Of a stretch of 64,000 nt of DNA, positions 1-8,638 are shown piece by piece (the first letter of the stretch is position 1; the number at the start of each line of letters is the position of its first letter). The notes beneath the pieces are model-generated. The model was given only the letters and a program-made list of their open reading frames with translations, was not told the DNA's origin and searched no databases. This DNA is from Pseudoalteromonas phenolica (lineage in GTDB: Bacteria; Pseudomonadota; Gammaproteobacteria; Enterobacterales; Alteromonadaceae), in NCBI RefSeq assembly GCF_001444405.1, contig NZ_CP013188.1:806001-870000 (forward strand), given 5' to 3'. A program made the position numbers and the translations under genes.

Positions 1-1
1 A

Positions 2-2971
2 CCACAAGTGGTGCAAGATCAGGTGACATTTCCACTGACTACCGCCATGTTATCGGTGCCTGGTGCACAAACGGTTCGAGGTTACTCCTTCTTTGGCGAC
101 TCTTACGTTTATATTATTTTCGACGATAAGACTGATTTGTACTGGGCGCGCTCACGGGTGTTAGAGTACTTAAGTCAAGTTGCACCAAGCTTACCCAGTA
201 GTGCAAAACCTCAATTAGGTCCTGATGCTACAGGCGTAGGTTGGGTGTATTTGTACGCATTGGTTGATAAAACAGGTAAACATGACATTAGCCAACTGCG
301 CAGTATTCAAGATTGGTTCTTAAAATACGAATTGCAATCTGTAGCAGGTGTCTCAGAAGTCGCCGCAGTTGGCGGTATGGTGAAGCAGTACCAAGTACAA
401 GTCGACCCAGATAAGCTGCGCGCCTATGGTATTCCGTTAAATCATGTGCAAACAGCATTACAGCGGGGCAACCAAGAAACAGGCGCATCGGTGCTTGAAA
501 TGGCTGAAGCGGAATATATGGTTACCGCGACGGGTTATATTCAAAGTGTGCAAGATATTCTGCAAATTCCTTTAGGTGTGAATGAAAAAGGCGTGGCGCT
601 TACAATTGCCGATGTGGCCGTGGTAAATCTCGGTCCGCAAATGCGGCGCGGTGTTGCTGAGCTGAATGGCGAGGGCGAAGTTGTGGGTGGCGTTGTCGTC
701 ATGCGCTTTGGTGAAAACGCCAAAACCACCATTGATGGCGTGAAAGCTAAATTAGAATCGCTAAAAGCGGGCTTGCCTGAGGGCGTTGAAATTGTCACTG
801 TATATGACCGCTCTGCTTTAATCGATAGAGCAGTCGATAATCTCTGGGGCAAACTCACCGAAGAATTGATAGTTGTAGCCCTGATCTGTGCAGCTTTCTT
901 GTTCCATTTGCGTTCTTCAATTGTGGCAGTGATAAGTTTACCTATGGGGATTTTAGTTGCCTTTATTGTTATGTATTTTCAAGGGATTAATGCCAACATC
1001 ATGTCGTTAGGTGGCATTGCGATCGCCATCGGTGCGATGACAGATGGTGCCATCGTAATGATTGAAAACATGCATAAACACATGGAAAAGACCCCTCTGA
1101 CTGATGAAAACCGTTGGCAAGTGGTGGGCAAAGCCGCCAGTGAAGTAGGGCCAGCGTTATTTTTTAGCTTGCTGATTATTACCGTTAGCTTCTTACCTGT
1201 GTTTATTCTTGAAGCCCAAGAAGGGCGCATGTTCGCGCCGCTTGCGTATACCAAAACCTATGCCATGGCAGCGTCTGCCGGTTTAGCGATCACCTTAGTA
1301 CCTGTTTTAATGGGCTACTTTATTCGCGGTAAGGTACTACCTGAGTGTAAAAACCCGCTGAATAGATTACTGATTGCTATTTATATGCCAGTTCTGAAAG
1401 GCGTTTTACGTTTTCCGAAAACCACAATTTTAGCGGCAATTGCTGTCACAATAGTTGGTTTTTATCCACTAGATAAGATCGGCAGCGAGTTTATACCACC
1501 TTTAGATGAAGGTGATTTAATGTATATGCCTACGACGTATCCGGGTATTTCAATTGGTAAAGCCAGAGAGTTGTTACAACAAACTGATAAGCTTATTCGT
1601 ACTATTCCTGAGGTCGAGAATGTGTTTGGTAAAGTAGGCCGTGCTGAAACCGCCACCGATCCTGCGCCGCTTACCATGATCGAAACCTTTATCCAGTTAA
1701 AACCCAAATCACAGTGGCGCGAGGGCGTGACTACTGAGAGATTGAAAAAAGAGCTGGATGCATTGGTGAAATTACCCGGAGTGACAAATGCTTGGGTTAT
1801 GCCAATCAAAACCCGTATCGATATGCTGGCAACAGGCATTAAAACGCCTGTGGGCATAAAAGTAGCAGGGCCAGATCTCGATGTAATTCAAGATATTGGT
1901 CAACAGCTCGAAACGCTTTTACCTATGCTTGAAGGCACGGCCTCTGTGTATTCAGAGCGTGTTGCTGGTGGTCGTTATATCAAGGTTGATATCAATCGCA
2001 TTAAGGCGGCACGTTATGGTTTAAATATCGCCGATGTACAGCAAGTGGTTGCAACGGCCATTGGGGGAATGAATGTAACCCAAACCGTTGAAGGGCAAGA
2101 GCGCTATCCGGTGAACTTGCGTTACCCCCAAGACTATCGAAATTCTCCTGAGCAATTAGCGCGAATGCCGATGGTGACACCCACAGGCCAGCGTATTGCG
2201 TTGGGTGATGTCGCGCATGTTTATATCGAAAATGGTTCGCCGGGTATCAAGAGCGAAAATGCCCGTTTAAATGGTTGGACGTATATCGATATTGAAGACA
2301 TTGATGTCGGCAATTATGTTGAAAATGCCAAAGCATTACTAGCCAAAGAGCTTGAACTACCTGCTGGTTATTCAATCAGTTGGGCCGGGCAGTATGAATA
2401 TATGGAGCGGGCTAAAGAGAAGTTGAGCTATGTTGTGCCATTAACGCTGGCGATTATAGTTATTTTACTTTACCTAAACTTCAGACGTTTGAGCGAAGTC
2501 GTGGTGATTATCGCAACATTGCCGATGGCGATGATCGGCGGATTATGGCTCATGTATCTAGAAGGTTTTAATTTCTCGGTTGCTGTTGGCGTTGGTTTTA
2601 TCGCATTGGCCGGCGTTGCTGTAGAAATTGGCGTGATCATGTTGGTGTATTTGAATCAAGCACTGCAAGATTTAAAAGATGAACACAAAGCCAAAGGCAC
2701 AGCTATTAAAAAAGCGGATTATCTAGAAGCCATTTTACACGGAGCAGGGTTACGTGTTCGACCTGTGATGATGACAGTGGCAACCATCATTATTGGCCTG
2801 TTACCAATCTTATATGGTGATGGCACAGGCTCTGAAGTGATGTGTCGAATTGCAGCACCTATGGTCGGCGGCATGTCGAGCGCAGTGTTACTCACTTTGA
2901 TTGTTTTACCAGCGGTTTATTGTTTAATGAAAGCGGGTGAGGTCAAAAAGTTTAATGAAAATTTAGGGTGA
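2..2971 (+). CDS. cusA: CusA-type heavy-metal efflux RND permease (5' partial)
   Basis: Inner-membrane proton/metal antiporter of the HME-RND family, expected to export Cu(I)/Ag(I) through a CusCBA-like tripartite complex. The open frame runs off the left edge; compared with E. coli CusA from memory about 40 N-terminal residues, including TM1, are missing. Visible hallmarks are GDSYVYIIF near the start, the TM4 proton-relay segment GAMTDGAIVMIEN with the conserved Asp and Glu, and the periplasmic segment RIDMLATGIKTP carrying a metal-site Met. The C-terminal half has the usual second TM bundle. CusB- and CusC-like genes should lie upstream, outside the window. Substrate class is well supported; Cu/Ag versus Zn/Cd is inferred from similarity to CusA. 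Confidence 0.93.
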   Translation, partial: PQVVQDQVTFPLTTAMLSVPGAQTVRGYSFFGDSYVYIIFDDKTDLYWARSRVLEYLSQVAPSLPSSAKPQLGPDATGVGWVYLYALVDKTGKHDISQLRSIQDWFLKYELQSVAGVSEVAAVGGMVKQYQVQVDPDKLRAYGIPLNHVQTALQRGNQETGASVLEMAEAEYMVTATGYIQSVQDILQIPLGVNEKGVALTIADVAVVNLGPQMRRGVAELNGEGEVVGGVVVMRFGENAKTTIDGVKAKLESLKAGLPEGVEIVTVYDRSALIDRAVDNLWGKLTEELIVVALICAAFLFHLRSSIVAVISLPMGILVAFIVMYFQGINANIMSLGGIAIAIGAMTDGAIVMIENMHKHMEKTPLTDENRWQVVGKAASEVGPALFFSLLIITVSFLPVFILEAQEGRMFAPLAYTKTYAMAASAGLAITLVPVLMGYFIRGKVLPECKNPLNRLLIAIYMPVLKGVLRFPKTTILAAIAVTIVGFYPLDKIGSEFIPPLDEGDLMYMPTTYPGISIGKARELLQQTDKLIRTIPEVENVFGKVGRAETATDPAPLTMIETFIQLKPKSQWREGVTTERLKKELDALVKLPGVTNAWVMPIKTRIDMLATGIKTPVGIKVAGPDLDVIQDIGQQLETLLPMLEGTASVYSERVAGGRYIKVDINRIKAARYGLNIADVQQVVATAIGGMNVTQTVEGQERYPVNLRYPQDYRNSPEQLARMPMVTPTGQRIALGDVAHVYIENGSPGIKSENARLNGWTYIDIEDIDVGNYVENAKALLAKELELPAGYSISWAGQYEYMERAKEKLSYVVPLTLAIIVILLYLNFRRLSEVVVIIATLPMAMIGGLWLMYLEGFNFSVAVGVGFIALAGVAVEIGVIMLVYLNQALQDLKDEHKAKGTAIKKADYLEAILHGAGLRVRPVMMTVATIIIGLLPILYGDGTGSEVMCRIAAPMVGGMSSAVLLTLIVLPAVYCLMKAGEVKKFNENLG

Positions 2972-3010
2972 CCTAGGCATTTGCAATAACACAGTAGGTA
3001 TGGTTTTATT

Positions 3011-3048
3011 GTTAGAGATTAAAAAAGGAATAATTTTTAATCTCTAAC
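3011..3048. repeat. Perfect 15-bp inverted repeat downstream of cusA
   Basis: gttagagattaaaaa at 3011-3025 is repeated exactly as its reverse complement at 3034-3048, with an 8-nt loop. It lies 40 nt after the cusA stop and 35 nt before the next start. No T-run follows on the + strand, so it may be a processed 3' end or an operator rather than a classical intrinsic terminator. Confidence 0.7.
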
Positions 3049-3082
3049 AACATTCTATAAAAATAATTTATAAGGAATCATT

Positions 3083-3319
3083 ATGAAAACTTTACTTACA
3101 AGCGTTGTTGCAGCCATGACAATGGGTATATCTGTTTCGGCCTCTGCATATGTTAATTCTTTCCCTGAATATTATGGTCATATAACCTGCCATAAGCCAG
3201 TTGCAGGCAATCCATTTAACATTTTGTGGAGTAAACAATTAAGCTCTTGGGAAGAAGGCGATGTGCTAATTTCCCTTTGTAAATCACAAGGTGGTTTTGC
3301 AGCAGATCACAGAACTTGA
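3083..3319 (+). CDS. Small secreted protein, function unknown
   Basis: 78 residues with a clear Sec signal peptide (positively charged start, hydrophobic core, cleavage after SASA around residue 22). The mature part of about 55 residues has two cysteines, one in ITCHKP and one in SLCKSQGG, that could form a disulfide in the periplasm. A good Shine-Dalgarno (aaggaatcatt before ATG) supports the start. It follows cusA in the same direction and is closed by a terminator hairpin, so it may be co-expressed with the metal pump, but the 112-bp gap also permits its own promoter. I do not recognise the family. Confidence 0.7.
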   Translation: MKTLLTSVVAAMTMGISVSASAYVNSFPEYYGHITCHKPVAGNPFNILWSKQLSSWEEGDVLISLCKSQGGFAADHRT

Positions 3320-3335
3320 TTTTAACTTGATACAA

Positions 3336-3370
3336 AAAAGAGAGTTCAACTTAGGGTTAAACTCTCTTTT
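3336..3370. terminator. Bidirectional intrinsic terminator
   Basis: Stem aaaagagagtt (3336-3346) pairs with aactctctttt (3360-3370), giving T-runs on both strands. It separates the rightward small secreted protein gene from the leftward TonB receptor gene and probably serves both. Confidence 0.8.
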
Positions 3371-3427
3371 ATATGATTAAAGTTTAAATCATTAATTACC
3401 TTCAGAATTGATTATCATCCAGCAAAT

Positions 3428-5560
3428 TTAAAACTGATAAGACACACTTAAACGTATATCACGGCCTGGTTCATACATACCTTTTAATGTTTCATAGCCT
3501 TTACCAAATTTACTAAAGTCGCCAACACTGCCGTGGCTTCGGTATGTTTCGTTAAATAAGTTTTGAATAGAAAGGTCAAAACGTAACTGCTCAGTTGGTT
3601 CGTATCGTGCGTATACATCAACTAAGTTGTAGCCTTCTTTATCGATGCTACCTAGCTCATCAACCCAGCCTAACTCTAAAGAGCGGTGCATAACTTCAAT
3701 ATCATTTAAATCCGCAACATATTTAAAATTAAAGCCCGTTTTGATGCTATCTGTTACTTCATAGTTAAAGTTGATATTCAGTGCGTCACCTACAGCATTA
3801 CCAAGTCCACCATATTCGTAGGCATTGATATCTACGTTATTGCGAATGACTTGCTGTTTGCCGCCTTCAACGGAATTATCTGGCCAAATAAATGGCATAT
3901 TATTTAGTACAACATCGTTATGGTTAAAGCTAACTAACACATCAAATTGATTTGCTTGGTAGCCTGCAACAAGTTCAACACCTGTGCTTTCTAAGTCGCC
4001 GATATTTTCGTAAAAAACACCTTCACGACCTTTGAATTTATCGAATACCACACCATTGATAGTGCTCTGGTAAACAGATGCTTCGAATAGCCATGTGCCA
4101 TCGTTGTATTCAAGGCCAAGCTCAATGTTTTCTACCTCTTCTGGCGCGAGTTCAGGGTTGTCGTTTACTTCACCTGCGGTAAATGCATCAGCTACTTGGC
4201 GGCCTCTTAAGGCTTCTGCATAGCCTGCGCTCAAGGTTATGTTTTCTGCTAATGTGTATTTAAAACCGATGTTTTTACTAAAGCCGTCTTGTTTTTTAAC
4301 TGAAAAGTCTTTGCTCTTTGTGACAGGGTTGCCTTGCGCATCATGCTCAACTACCCATTTGCCATCCACTTTAACCCAGCTAGCTTCAAGACCTGTGTGG
4401 TCTAGCTCGTAGGCGTCATAACGTACACCAAAGCTCAGTAATAGGTCAGGTGTAATTTGCCAATGGTCCTGAGCATACACACCTGTCACAGTACCGTCTT
4501 CGTTTGCTTTGCCGCCAAATGCTTCGTATGACTCAGAATTAACTTCATCATTCTTTTGTTCAATACCATAAGTTAGAACGTGATCGCCTAGGTCACTGGT
4601 ATTTCTGATATCGAAACCTGTGGTCTTAATTCCTGCGTTCCAAGTGTAAAGCTCGCGCTTTAAAGAGGACTCAGTTGAGTAAAGTGTGGTTTCTAAATTG
4701 ATGAATTCGTTTAAATAAAGCGCATGGTTTAGCACTAAAGTTTCACGATCAGACCATGTTTTGAATAGCGGTGCGTCGATGGTTTGAACCCAGTTTGTTT
4801 GCTTACCAAACTCGCCCTCTTCTTCGCGTGTTTCGTAACTTACTGTGATAAATTGGCTGTCACTAATTTCGGCATCTACTTTAACAAAACCCAGAGCTTG
4901 ATCTGAACCTGTTCCAGGGATCAAATCACCTTCGCCATCTTCCATGTTGTCTCGGCTGACATTTACGTAAGACGCTAACACGTTCACTGAATCAGTAACA
5001 CGACCATATAATGCAACACTTTGTTTGTTGCCATCGTTAGAGAAAATACTCGCTTTTGCCAATCCGCCAAACTGCTCATCTGCATTTAATAAATCGTTTG
5101 CAGTTTTTGTTTTAAAACGGATCGCACCACCGACTGCGCCGCTGCCAGCGGTTGCTTCACCTGCACCCGCTTGTACTTCAACACTACGTAATAATTCTGG
5201 CTCAATTGACACACGGCCAACGTGGTGGAAAAGCGTACTAGTTTGTGGCGCGCCATCAACCGTGATGTTCATCATCGAGTCTTCTAAGCCACGTACAAAT
5301 ACCTTTTGTACAATACCGAGTGAACCGCCAACCGTAATAGAGGGGGTCGCTCTAAAGATATCTTCTAAATCATTGGCTTGGTAATTGTCTAATTGCTCAG
5401 GCGTAATTTCTGAGTTTGTTGTTGCACCTACAACGACAATTTTTTCAATGTCTTTGTTGTCAGTGTCTTTTTCGGTTGCAACGGCTTGAGTACTCAATAA
5501 GCCAGCAATAAGGGTAGGTAGTATTTTTGTTTTAAACACAGGAGTCGCTTTAAAAGTCAT
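3428..5560 (-). CDS. TonB-dependent outer-membrane receptor, FetA/PfeA-like (siderophore)
   Basis: 710-residue outer-membrane receptor. After a signal peptide ending near STQAVA there is a TonB-box-like stretch (EKIVVVGA), a plug domain with VFVRGLEDSMMNITVDG and FHHVGRVSIEPELL, which resembles the FrpB/FetA group, and a 22-strand barrel ending in a terminal aromatic (VSYQF). ATG with gagatg 10 nt upstream supports the start. It is the last gene of a leftward regulator-kinase-receptor set, the order seen in pfeR-pfeS-pfeA for ferric enterobactin, so a catecholate siderophore ligand is inferred. Substrate is not shown by the sequence. Confidence 0.85.
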   Translation of the reverse strand: MTFKATPVFKTKILPTLIAGLLSTQAVATEKDTDNKDIEKIVVVGATTNSEITPEQLDNYQANDLEDIFRATPSITVGGSLGIVQKVFVRGLEDSMMNITVDGAPQTSTLFHHVGRVSIEPELLRSVEVQAGAGEATAGSGAVGGAIRFKTKTANDLLNADEQFGGLAKASIFSNDGNKQSVALYGRVTDSVNVLASYVNVSRDNMEDGEGDLIPGTGSDQALGFVKVDAEISDSQFITVSYETREEEGEFGKQTNWVQTIDAPLFKTWSDRETLVLNHALYLNEFINLETTLYSTESSLKRELYTWNAGIKTTGFDIRNTSDLGDHVLTYGIEQKNDEVNSESYEAFGGKANEDGTVTGVYAQDHWQITPDLLLSFGVRYDAYELDHTGLEASWVKVDGKWVVEHDAQGNPVTKSKDFSVKKQDGFSKNIGFKYTLAENITLSAGYAEALRGRQVADAFTAGEVNDNPELAPEEVENIELGLEYNDGTWLFEASVYQSTINGVVFDKFKGREGVFYENIGDLESTGVELVAGYQANQFDVLVSFNHNDVVLNNMPFIWPDNSVEGGKQQVIRNNVDINAYEYGGLGNAVGDALNINFNYEVTDSIKTGFNFKYVADLNDIEVMHRSLELGWVDELGSIDKEGYNLVDVYARYEPTEQLRFDLSIQNLFNETYRSHGSVGDFSKFGKGYETLKGMYEPGRDIRLSVSYQF

Positions 5561-5591
5561 GGGACATCTCTAATTACTGATATTTTCTAAA

Positions 5592-5614
5592 TCAGAATTA
5601 TTCCTATTTGCAAT
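5592..5614. promoter_or_regulatory. Possible Fur-like and TATTTGCAAT sites before the TonB receptor
   Basis: In the 80-bp gap between kinase and receptor, 5592-5606 matches the Fur 7-1-7 pattern TGATAAT-N-ATTATCA at about 9 of 14 positions, weakly. It abuts tatttgcaat (5605-5614), the half-site found as a palindrome before the response-regulator gene. A related copy, catttgcaac, lies at 5644-5653 in the kinase 3' end. Suggests separate control of the receptor. Confidence 0.4.
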
Positions 5615-5640
5615 TGTGATTGGTAGCACTTTTACAACTG

Positions 5641-6984
5641 TTACATTTGCAACTTTGGAATGGTGATTTTAACGCTGAGGCCGCCGCTTTTTTGATTAAG
5701 GGCATAGATATTTGCACCAACACTTAAAAGGTGACGTTTAGCTAATGCTAACCCTAAGCCAAAGCTGTCACTTTCAGCCATTCTGCTGTCGTCAACTCTA
5801 AAGAAGGGTTCGAAGATTTTATCTAGCAAGTGCTCTGGGATCCCTGGACCCGAATCATTGATTTCTAGTAGGTAATGATCTTGCTGTTGTGTGAGTCTAA
5901 CCGAAACGGTTTCTTTGCATGGCGTATATTTTAGGGCATTTCGCAGTACGTTTTCTATTGCTGGGCAGAGTGCTTTATGACTTGAGTCAGAGATCACTGC
6001 TGAGTTTGGTAGTTCACACTCTATGAACTTACAGGCGAACTCGAATCTTGCGTCTTCAATCAAAACATCGAGTAAATCAACTAACTCTACTTGTTCCTGC
6101 ATGATTTTGGGCTGTTCATTTTCGAGCCATGCAAAAGTGAGGGTATTTTCAACAAGCTTCCTTATTTGCTTAGATTCCCTCGAAATACGTTCTAAATGTT
6201 GTGAACTATTACTCGAGTCAAAGTTCTCAACGGCAATATCTAAACGAGTTAATGGTGTTCGCAACTCATGAGATAAGTCAGCTATGAGTTGCCTTTGATT
6301 TTCGATAAGCTCTCCAATTCTTGATGCCATTGAATCAAATGTTTTGGCAAGATGAGACAGCTCATCATCACGTTTAGCAAAGTGTTGGCCGACTCGAACT
6401 GATAAGTCCCCCTTGCTGAATGCGAGCGTGGCATTATCGAGGCGGTGTAACGGCGTAATAATGTGCCTATATAGAATCAAGGTGAGCAATATGAGTAACA
6501 TCATCGGAATAACTATCTGCAGAGCAAATTTCGTTGTTAACCAATGCGTGCCCGGTCGCATTCGCTCTGGTAATCGAATTAAAAAGCTGGCGCCATATTC
6601 TTGAAAAGGTAACTCCATAATCGGGTTATCAGAAAAGTAGAGGTGGATCTTCCAATCAATGCTACGTCCAAAATGATAATAACCTACGATGTCTTTATCG
6701 TAAGGTTTACCCGCAAATTGCTCAGCTTTAAAACCGACGACAGACACCCACACGTTCTCTTGTTGCTCTATCTCTTGAAGGTACTTTTCTAATCCAACAA
6801 AGTCTTTTTGAACGTAATATGACTCTGCTTTTTCGCCCCAAGCTCTTAACTCTGCTCTATGCTCAGCTTTTATAAAGCTCATTTTCTCTTCGGTTTTTAA
6901 GGTAATGGTGTGAACCAAATAGAAAAATGTAACTAGGCCTGTTGCAAGGATAAAAAACAGCTTCCAGAAAATCTTACGCTTCAT
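5641..6984 (-). CDS. Sensor histidine kinase, PfeS-like
   Basis: 447 residues: TM1 at about 8-27, a periplasmic domain of about 130 residues, TM2 near 155-175, HAMP, HisKA with SHELRTPLTRLD (phosphoacceptor His) and an HATPase domain with N-box NVLRNALKY, G1 DSGPGIP and G2 GLGLALAKR. It is a complete classical kinase. Its ATG overlaps the stop of the response-regulator gene by 4 bp (ATGA), implying translational coupling, and the TonB receptor gene follows 80 bp downstream. By context it senses a siderophore or related signal in the periplasm; the sensor domain itself gives no specific clue. Confidence 0.9.
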   Translation of the reverse strand: MKRKIFWKLFFILATGLVTFFYLVHTITLKTEEKMSFIKAEHRAELRAWGEKAESYYVQKDFVGLEKYLQEIEQQENVWVSVVGFKAEQFAGKPYDKDIVGYYHFGRSIDWKIHLYFSDNPIMELPFQEYGASFLIRLPERMRPGTHWLTTKFALQIVIPMMLLILLTLILYRHIITPLHRLDNATLAFSKGDLSVRVGQHFAKRDDELSHLAKTFDSMASRIGELIENQRQLIADLSHELRTPLTRLDIAVENFDSSNSSQHLERISRESKQIRKLVENTLTFAWLENEQPKIMQEQVELVDLLDVLIEDARFEFACKFIECELPNSAVISDSSHKALCPAIENVLRNALKYTPCKETVSVRLTQQQDHYLLEINDSGPGIPEHLLDKIFEPFFRVDDSRMAESDSFGLGLALAKRHLLSVGANIYALNQKSGGLSVKITIPKLQM

Positions 6985-7661
6985 TTAAAACAGTACCCTT
7001 TGCCATGCACTGTCTGTAAACGATCTCCTTGCCAGCCTGCTTCATTAAGCTTGCGCCTTACACGGCTCAAATGCATGTCGATACTGCGGTCGTATGCCCC
7101 CAGTTTTTTATTTAATACAGCTTCGTGCAACTCCGCTTTTGGGATAATAACGTTCTGCTTGCTAAGCAGGTTCCACAATAATTTAAATTGGATGGGGGTA
7201 AAATCTAAAAGTACCTCATTGAGATGTACTTGCTGTGAGTTCACATCTATAGACAAGTCATCAAAGTGCATATGTTCTTGGCTGCTACTTTCTATGTCGG
7301 GCTTGGCTCGGCGTAAAAGACTTTCAATACGAAGAAGTAATTCTTGGCTGTTAAAAGGTTTGGCAACATAGTCATCTGCCCCGTGAGTAAACCCTAAAAT
7401 ACGCTCTTCTTCAGCGCCTTTGGCCGAAACCATGATCACTGGGATCTGACTTACTTGTCGTAATTGTTTGAGTAGAGTGACACCATCAAGTTTTGGTAGC
7501 ATTTTATCGAGTAAAACGAGGTGGTGTTGCTCCGATTTGGCTTTATTAAAACCATGCTCTCCATCAAAGCATTGTTCAACGAGGTAACCTGCTTTTTTCA
7601 GTAAGTCTGATAAATAATTGCTGAGTGTAATGTCATCTTCAATGAGGAGAATAGAGGTCAT
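6981..7661 (-). CDS. OmpR-family response regulator, PfeR-like
   Basis: 226 residues. The receiver domain (1-115) has the acidic pair ED at 8-9, phospho-acceptor Asp in LLDKMLPKLDG and the Lys in KPFN. The C-terminal winged helix (130-226) ends in the typical VHGKGYCF. It is the first gene of the regulator-kinase-receptor set and is expected to activate the receptor gene when phosphorylated. A 14-bp inverted repeat sits 7 nt before its ATG, suggesting autoregulation. Gene order matches pfeR/pirR systems, which is known for those families; the assignment here is by analogy. Confidence 0.92.
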   Translation of the reverse strand: MTSILLIEDDITLSNYLSDLLKKAGYLVEQCFDGEHGFNKAKSEQHHLVLLDKMLPKLDGVTLLKQLRQVSQIPVIMVSAKGAEEERILGFTHGADDYVAKPFNSQELLLRIESLLRRAKPDIESSSQEHMHFDDLSIDVNSQQVHLNEVLLDFTPIQFKLLWNLLSKQNVIIPKAELHEAVLNKKLGAYDRSIDMHLSRVRRKLNEAGWQGDRLQTVHGKGYCFK

Positions 7662-7667
7662 GGAATA

Positions 7668-7706
7668 TATTATTGCAAATAGAAACTGTTATTATTTGCA
7701 ATAATA
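7668..7706. promoter_or_regulatory. 14-bp palindrome (attattgcaaata core) before the response regulator
   Basis: 7668-7681 and 7693-7706 are perfect inverted copies (core attattgcaaata / tatttgcaataat) with an 11-bp spacer, directly upstream of the regulator's ATG on the minus strand. The same 13-mer occurs at 21546-21558 before the PepSY operon. Probably an operator for Fur or for the regulator itself. Confidence 0.6.
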
Positions 7707-7902
7707 AGCTTATCAAAGGTCTGTGTAAATCACTATGTTCCTTTCTTGGGTTAGTTTAAGAAAAAATAATACTAATGAAATTAGCTTTTAAAACATGGTG
7801 TTAACATTTGTTCTAAAGTTTGTATAGATGTGAGATGCGTAGTGATAATTAGATAACTTGCTCAGTTACAGTGAGGTCGTTAGACTAGCAGCGATTTTGA
7901 TT

Positions 7903-8541
7903 ATGCAGGATAATGTTGTGGAATTAACAACTTGGCTAAGCTTAGCTACTATTTGCGCAATTGGCGCTATGTCACCGGGTCCGAGTTTGGCTGTCGTATT
8001 ACGTCATTCTCTTTATAACAGTGCAGGGCACGGTATTGCTGCAAGTGTTGCACACGGTGTCGGGGTTGGTATTTATGCTGCGTTATCAATAGCAGGATTA
8101 GCAAGCTTAATTACCCATTTTCCTATTGTATTCCAAACGCTGGTTTACGCAGGCGCTGCGTACTTAGCCTATATGGGTTATAAAATCTTGACCAGTAAGT
8201 CTTCAGGTCTAGATGTTGCTCAAGCAAATGCAACGAGTTACAAACAAGCCGCGCAAGATGGCTTTGCCATTGCTTTCTTAAACCCTAAGCTTGCTATCTT
8301 TTTTATCGCCTTGTTTTCACAATTTATACAACCAGAAGCCATGACGCTAACCGTCGCCATATTAATGTGCGGCACTGTATTGGCGATTGATACCTTATGG
8401 TACTTTTTTGTGTCGGTTGCCAGTGCAAAAGCAAGAGAGAAGTTTGATTTAACTAAGAAGCAAGCTGTAATAGATAAGTTATTAGGTACTGCATTTTTAT
8501 TACTTGCAGCAAGAGTGTTGTACCAGCAGTTAATTGGTTAA
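7903..8541 (+). CDS. LysE/RhtB-family amino-acid exporter
   Basis: 212 residues from the chosen ATG, the usual length for RhtB/LysE exporters; a longer frame from TTG at 7858 adds 15 residues without a good ribosome site. Family marks are the N-terminal GAMSPGPSLAVVLRHSL, the second-half FLNPKLAIFFIALFSQF and about six TM segments. Inner-membrane efflux of small neutral or basic amino acids or derivatives is the family role; the substrate cannot be read. It is convergent with the LysR gene across a REP-like repeat and not evidently part of the YqjG module. Confidence 0.88.
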   Translation: MQDNVVELTTWLSLATICAIGAMSPGPSLAVVLRHSLYNSAGHGIAASVAHGVGVGIYAALSIAGLASLITHFPIVFQTLVYAGAAYLAYMGYKILTSKSSGLDVAQANATSYKQAAQDGFAIAFLNPKLAIFFIALFSQFIQPEAMTLTVAILMCGTVLAIDTLWYFFVSVASAKAREKFDLTKKQAVIDKLLGTAFLLLAARVLYQQLIG

Positions 8542-8567
8542 ACATTGAATAGCGTGGGATAAACTCA

Positions 8568-8618
8568 CGCCTACAGGTGATGGTTTTGTTTTGTTGTAGG
8601 CGCGATTTTACATCGCGC
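8568..8618. repeat. REP-like double hairpin
   Basis: cgcctaca (8568-8575) pairs with tgtaggcg (8595-8602), and gcgcgat (8600-8606) pairs with atcgcgc (8612-8618) around loop tttac. The GTAG head followed by a GC-rich palindrome is the general REP layout. A relative with the same tttac loop lies at 11247-11291. It sits between two convergent genes. Confidence 0.65.
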
Positions 8619-8638
8619 AATTCTAATTTGATTCCTAT

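Noticed and set aside
3336..3370. Insertion-sequence end
   Set aside because: The inverted repeat fits a terminator between convergent genes; no transposase or target duplication is seen.
5025..5384. 119-codon + strand frame inside the TonB receptor gene
   Set aside because: Shadow of the minus-strand receptor plug; Ser/Pro-rich with no motif or ribosome site.
7858..7902. Upstream TTG start for the LysE-type exporter
   Set aside because: The 15 extra residues do not fit the family N terminus and there is no ribosome site.
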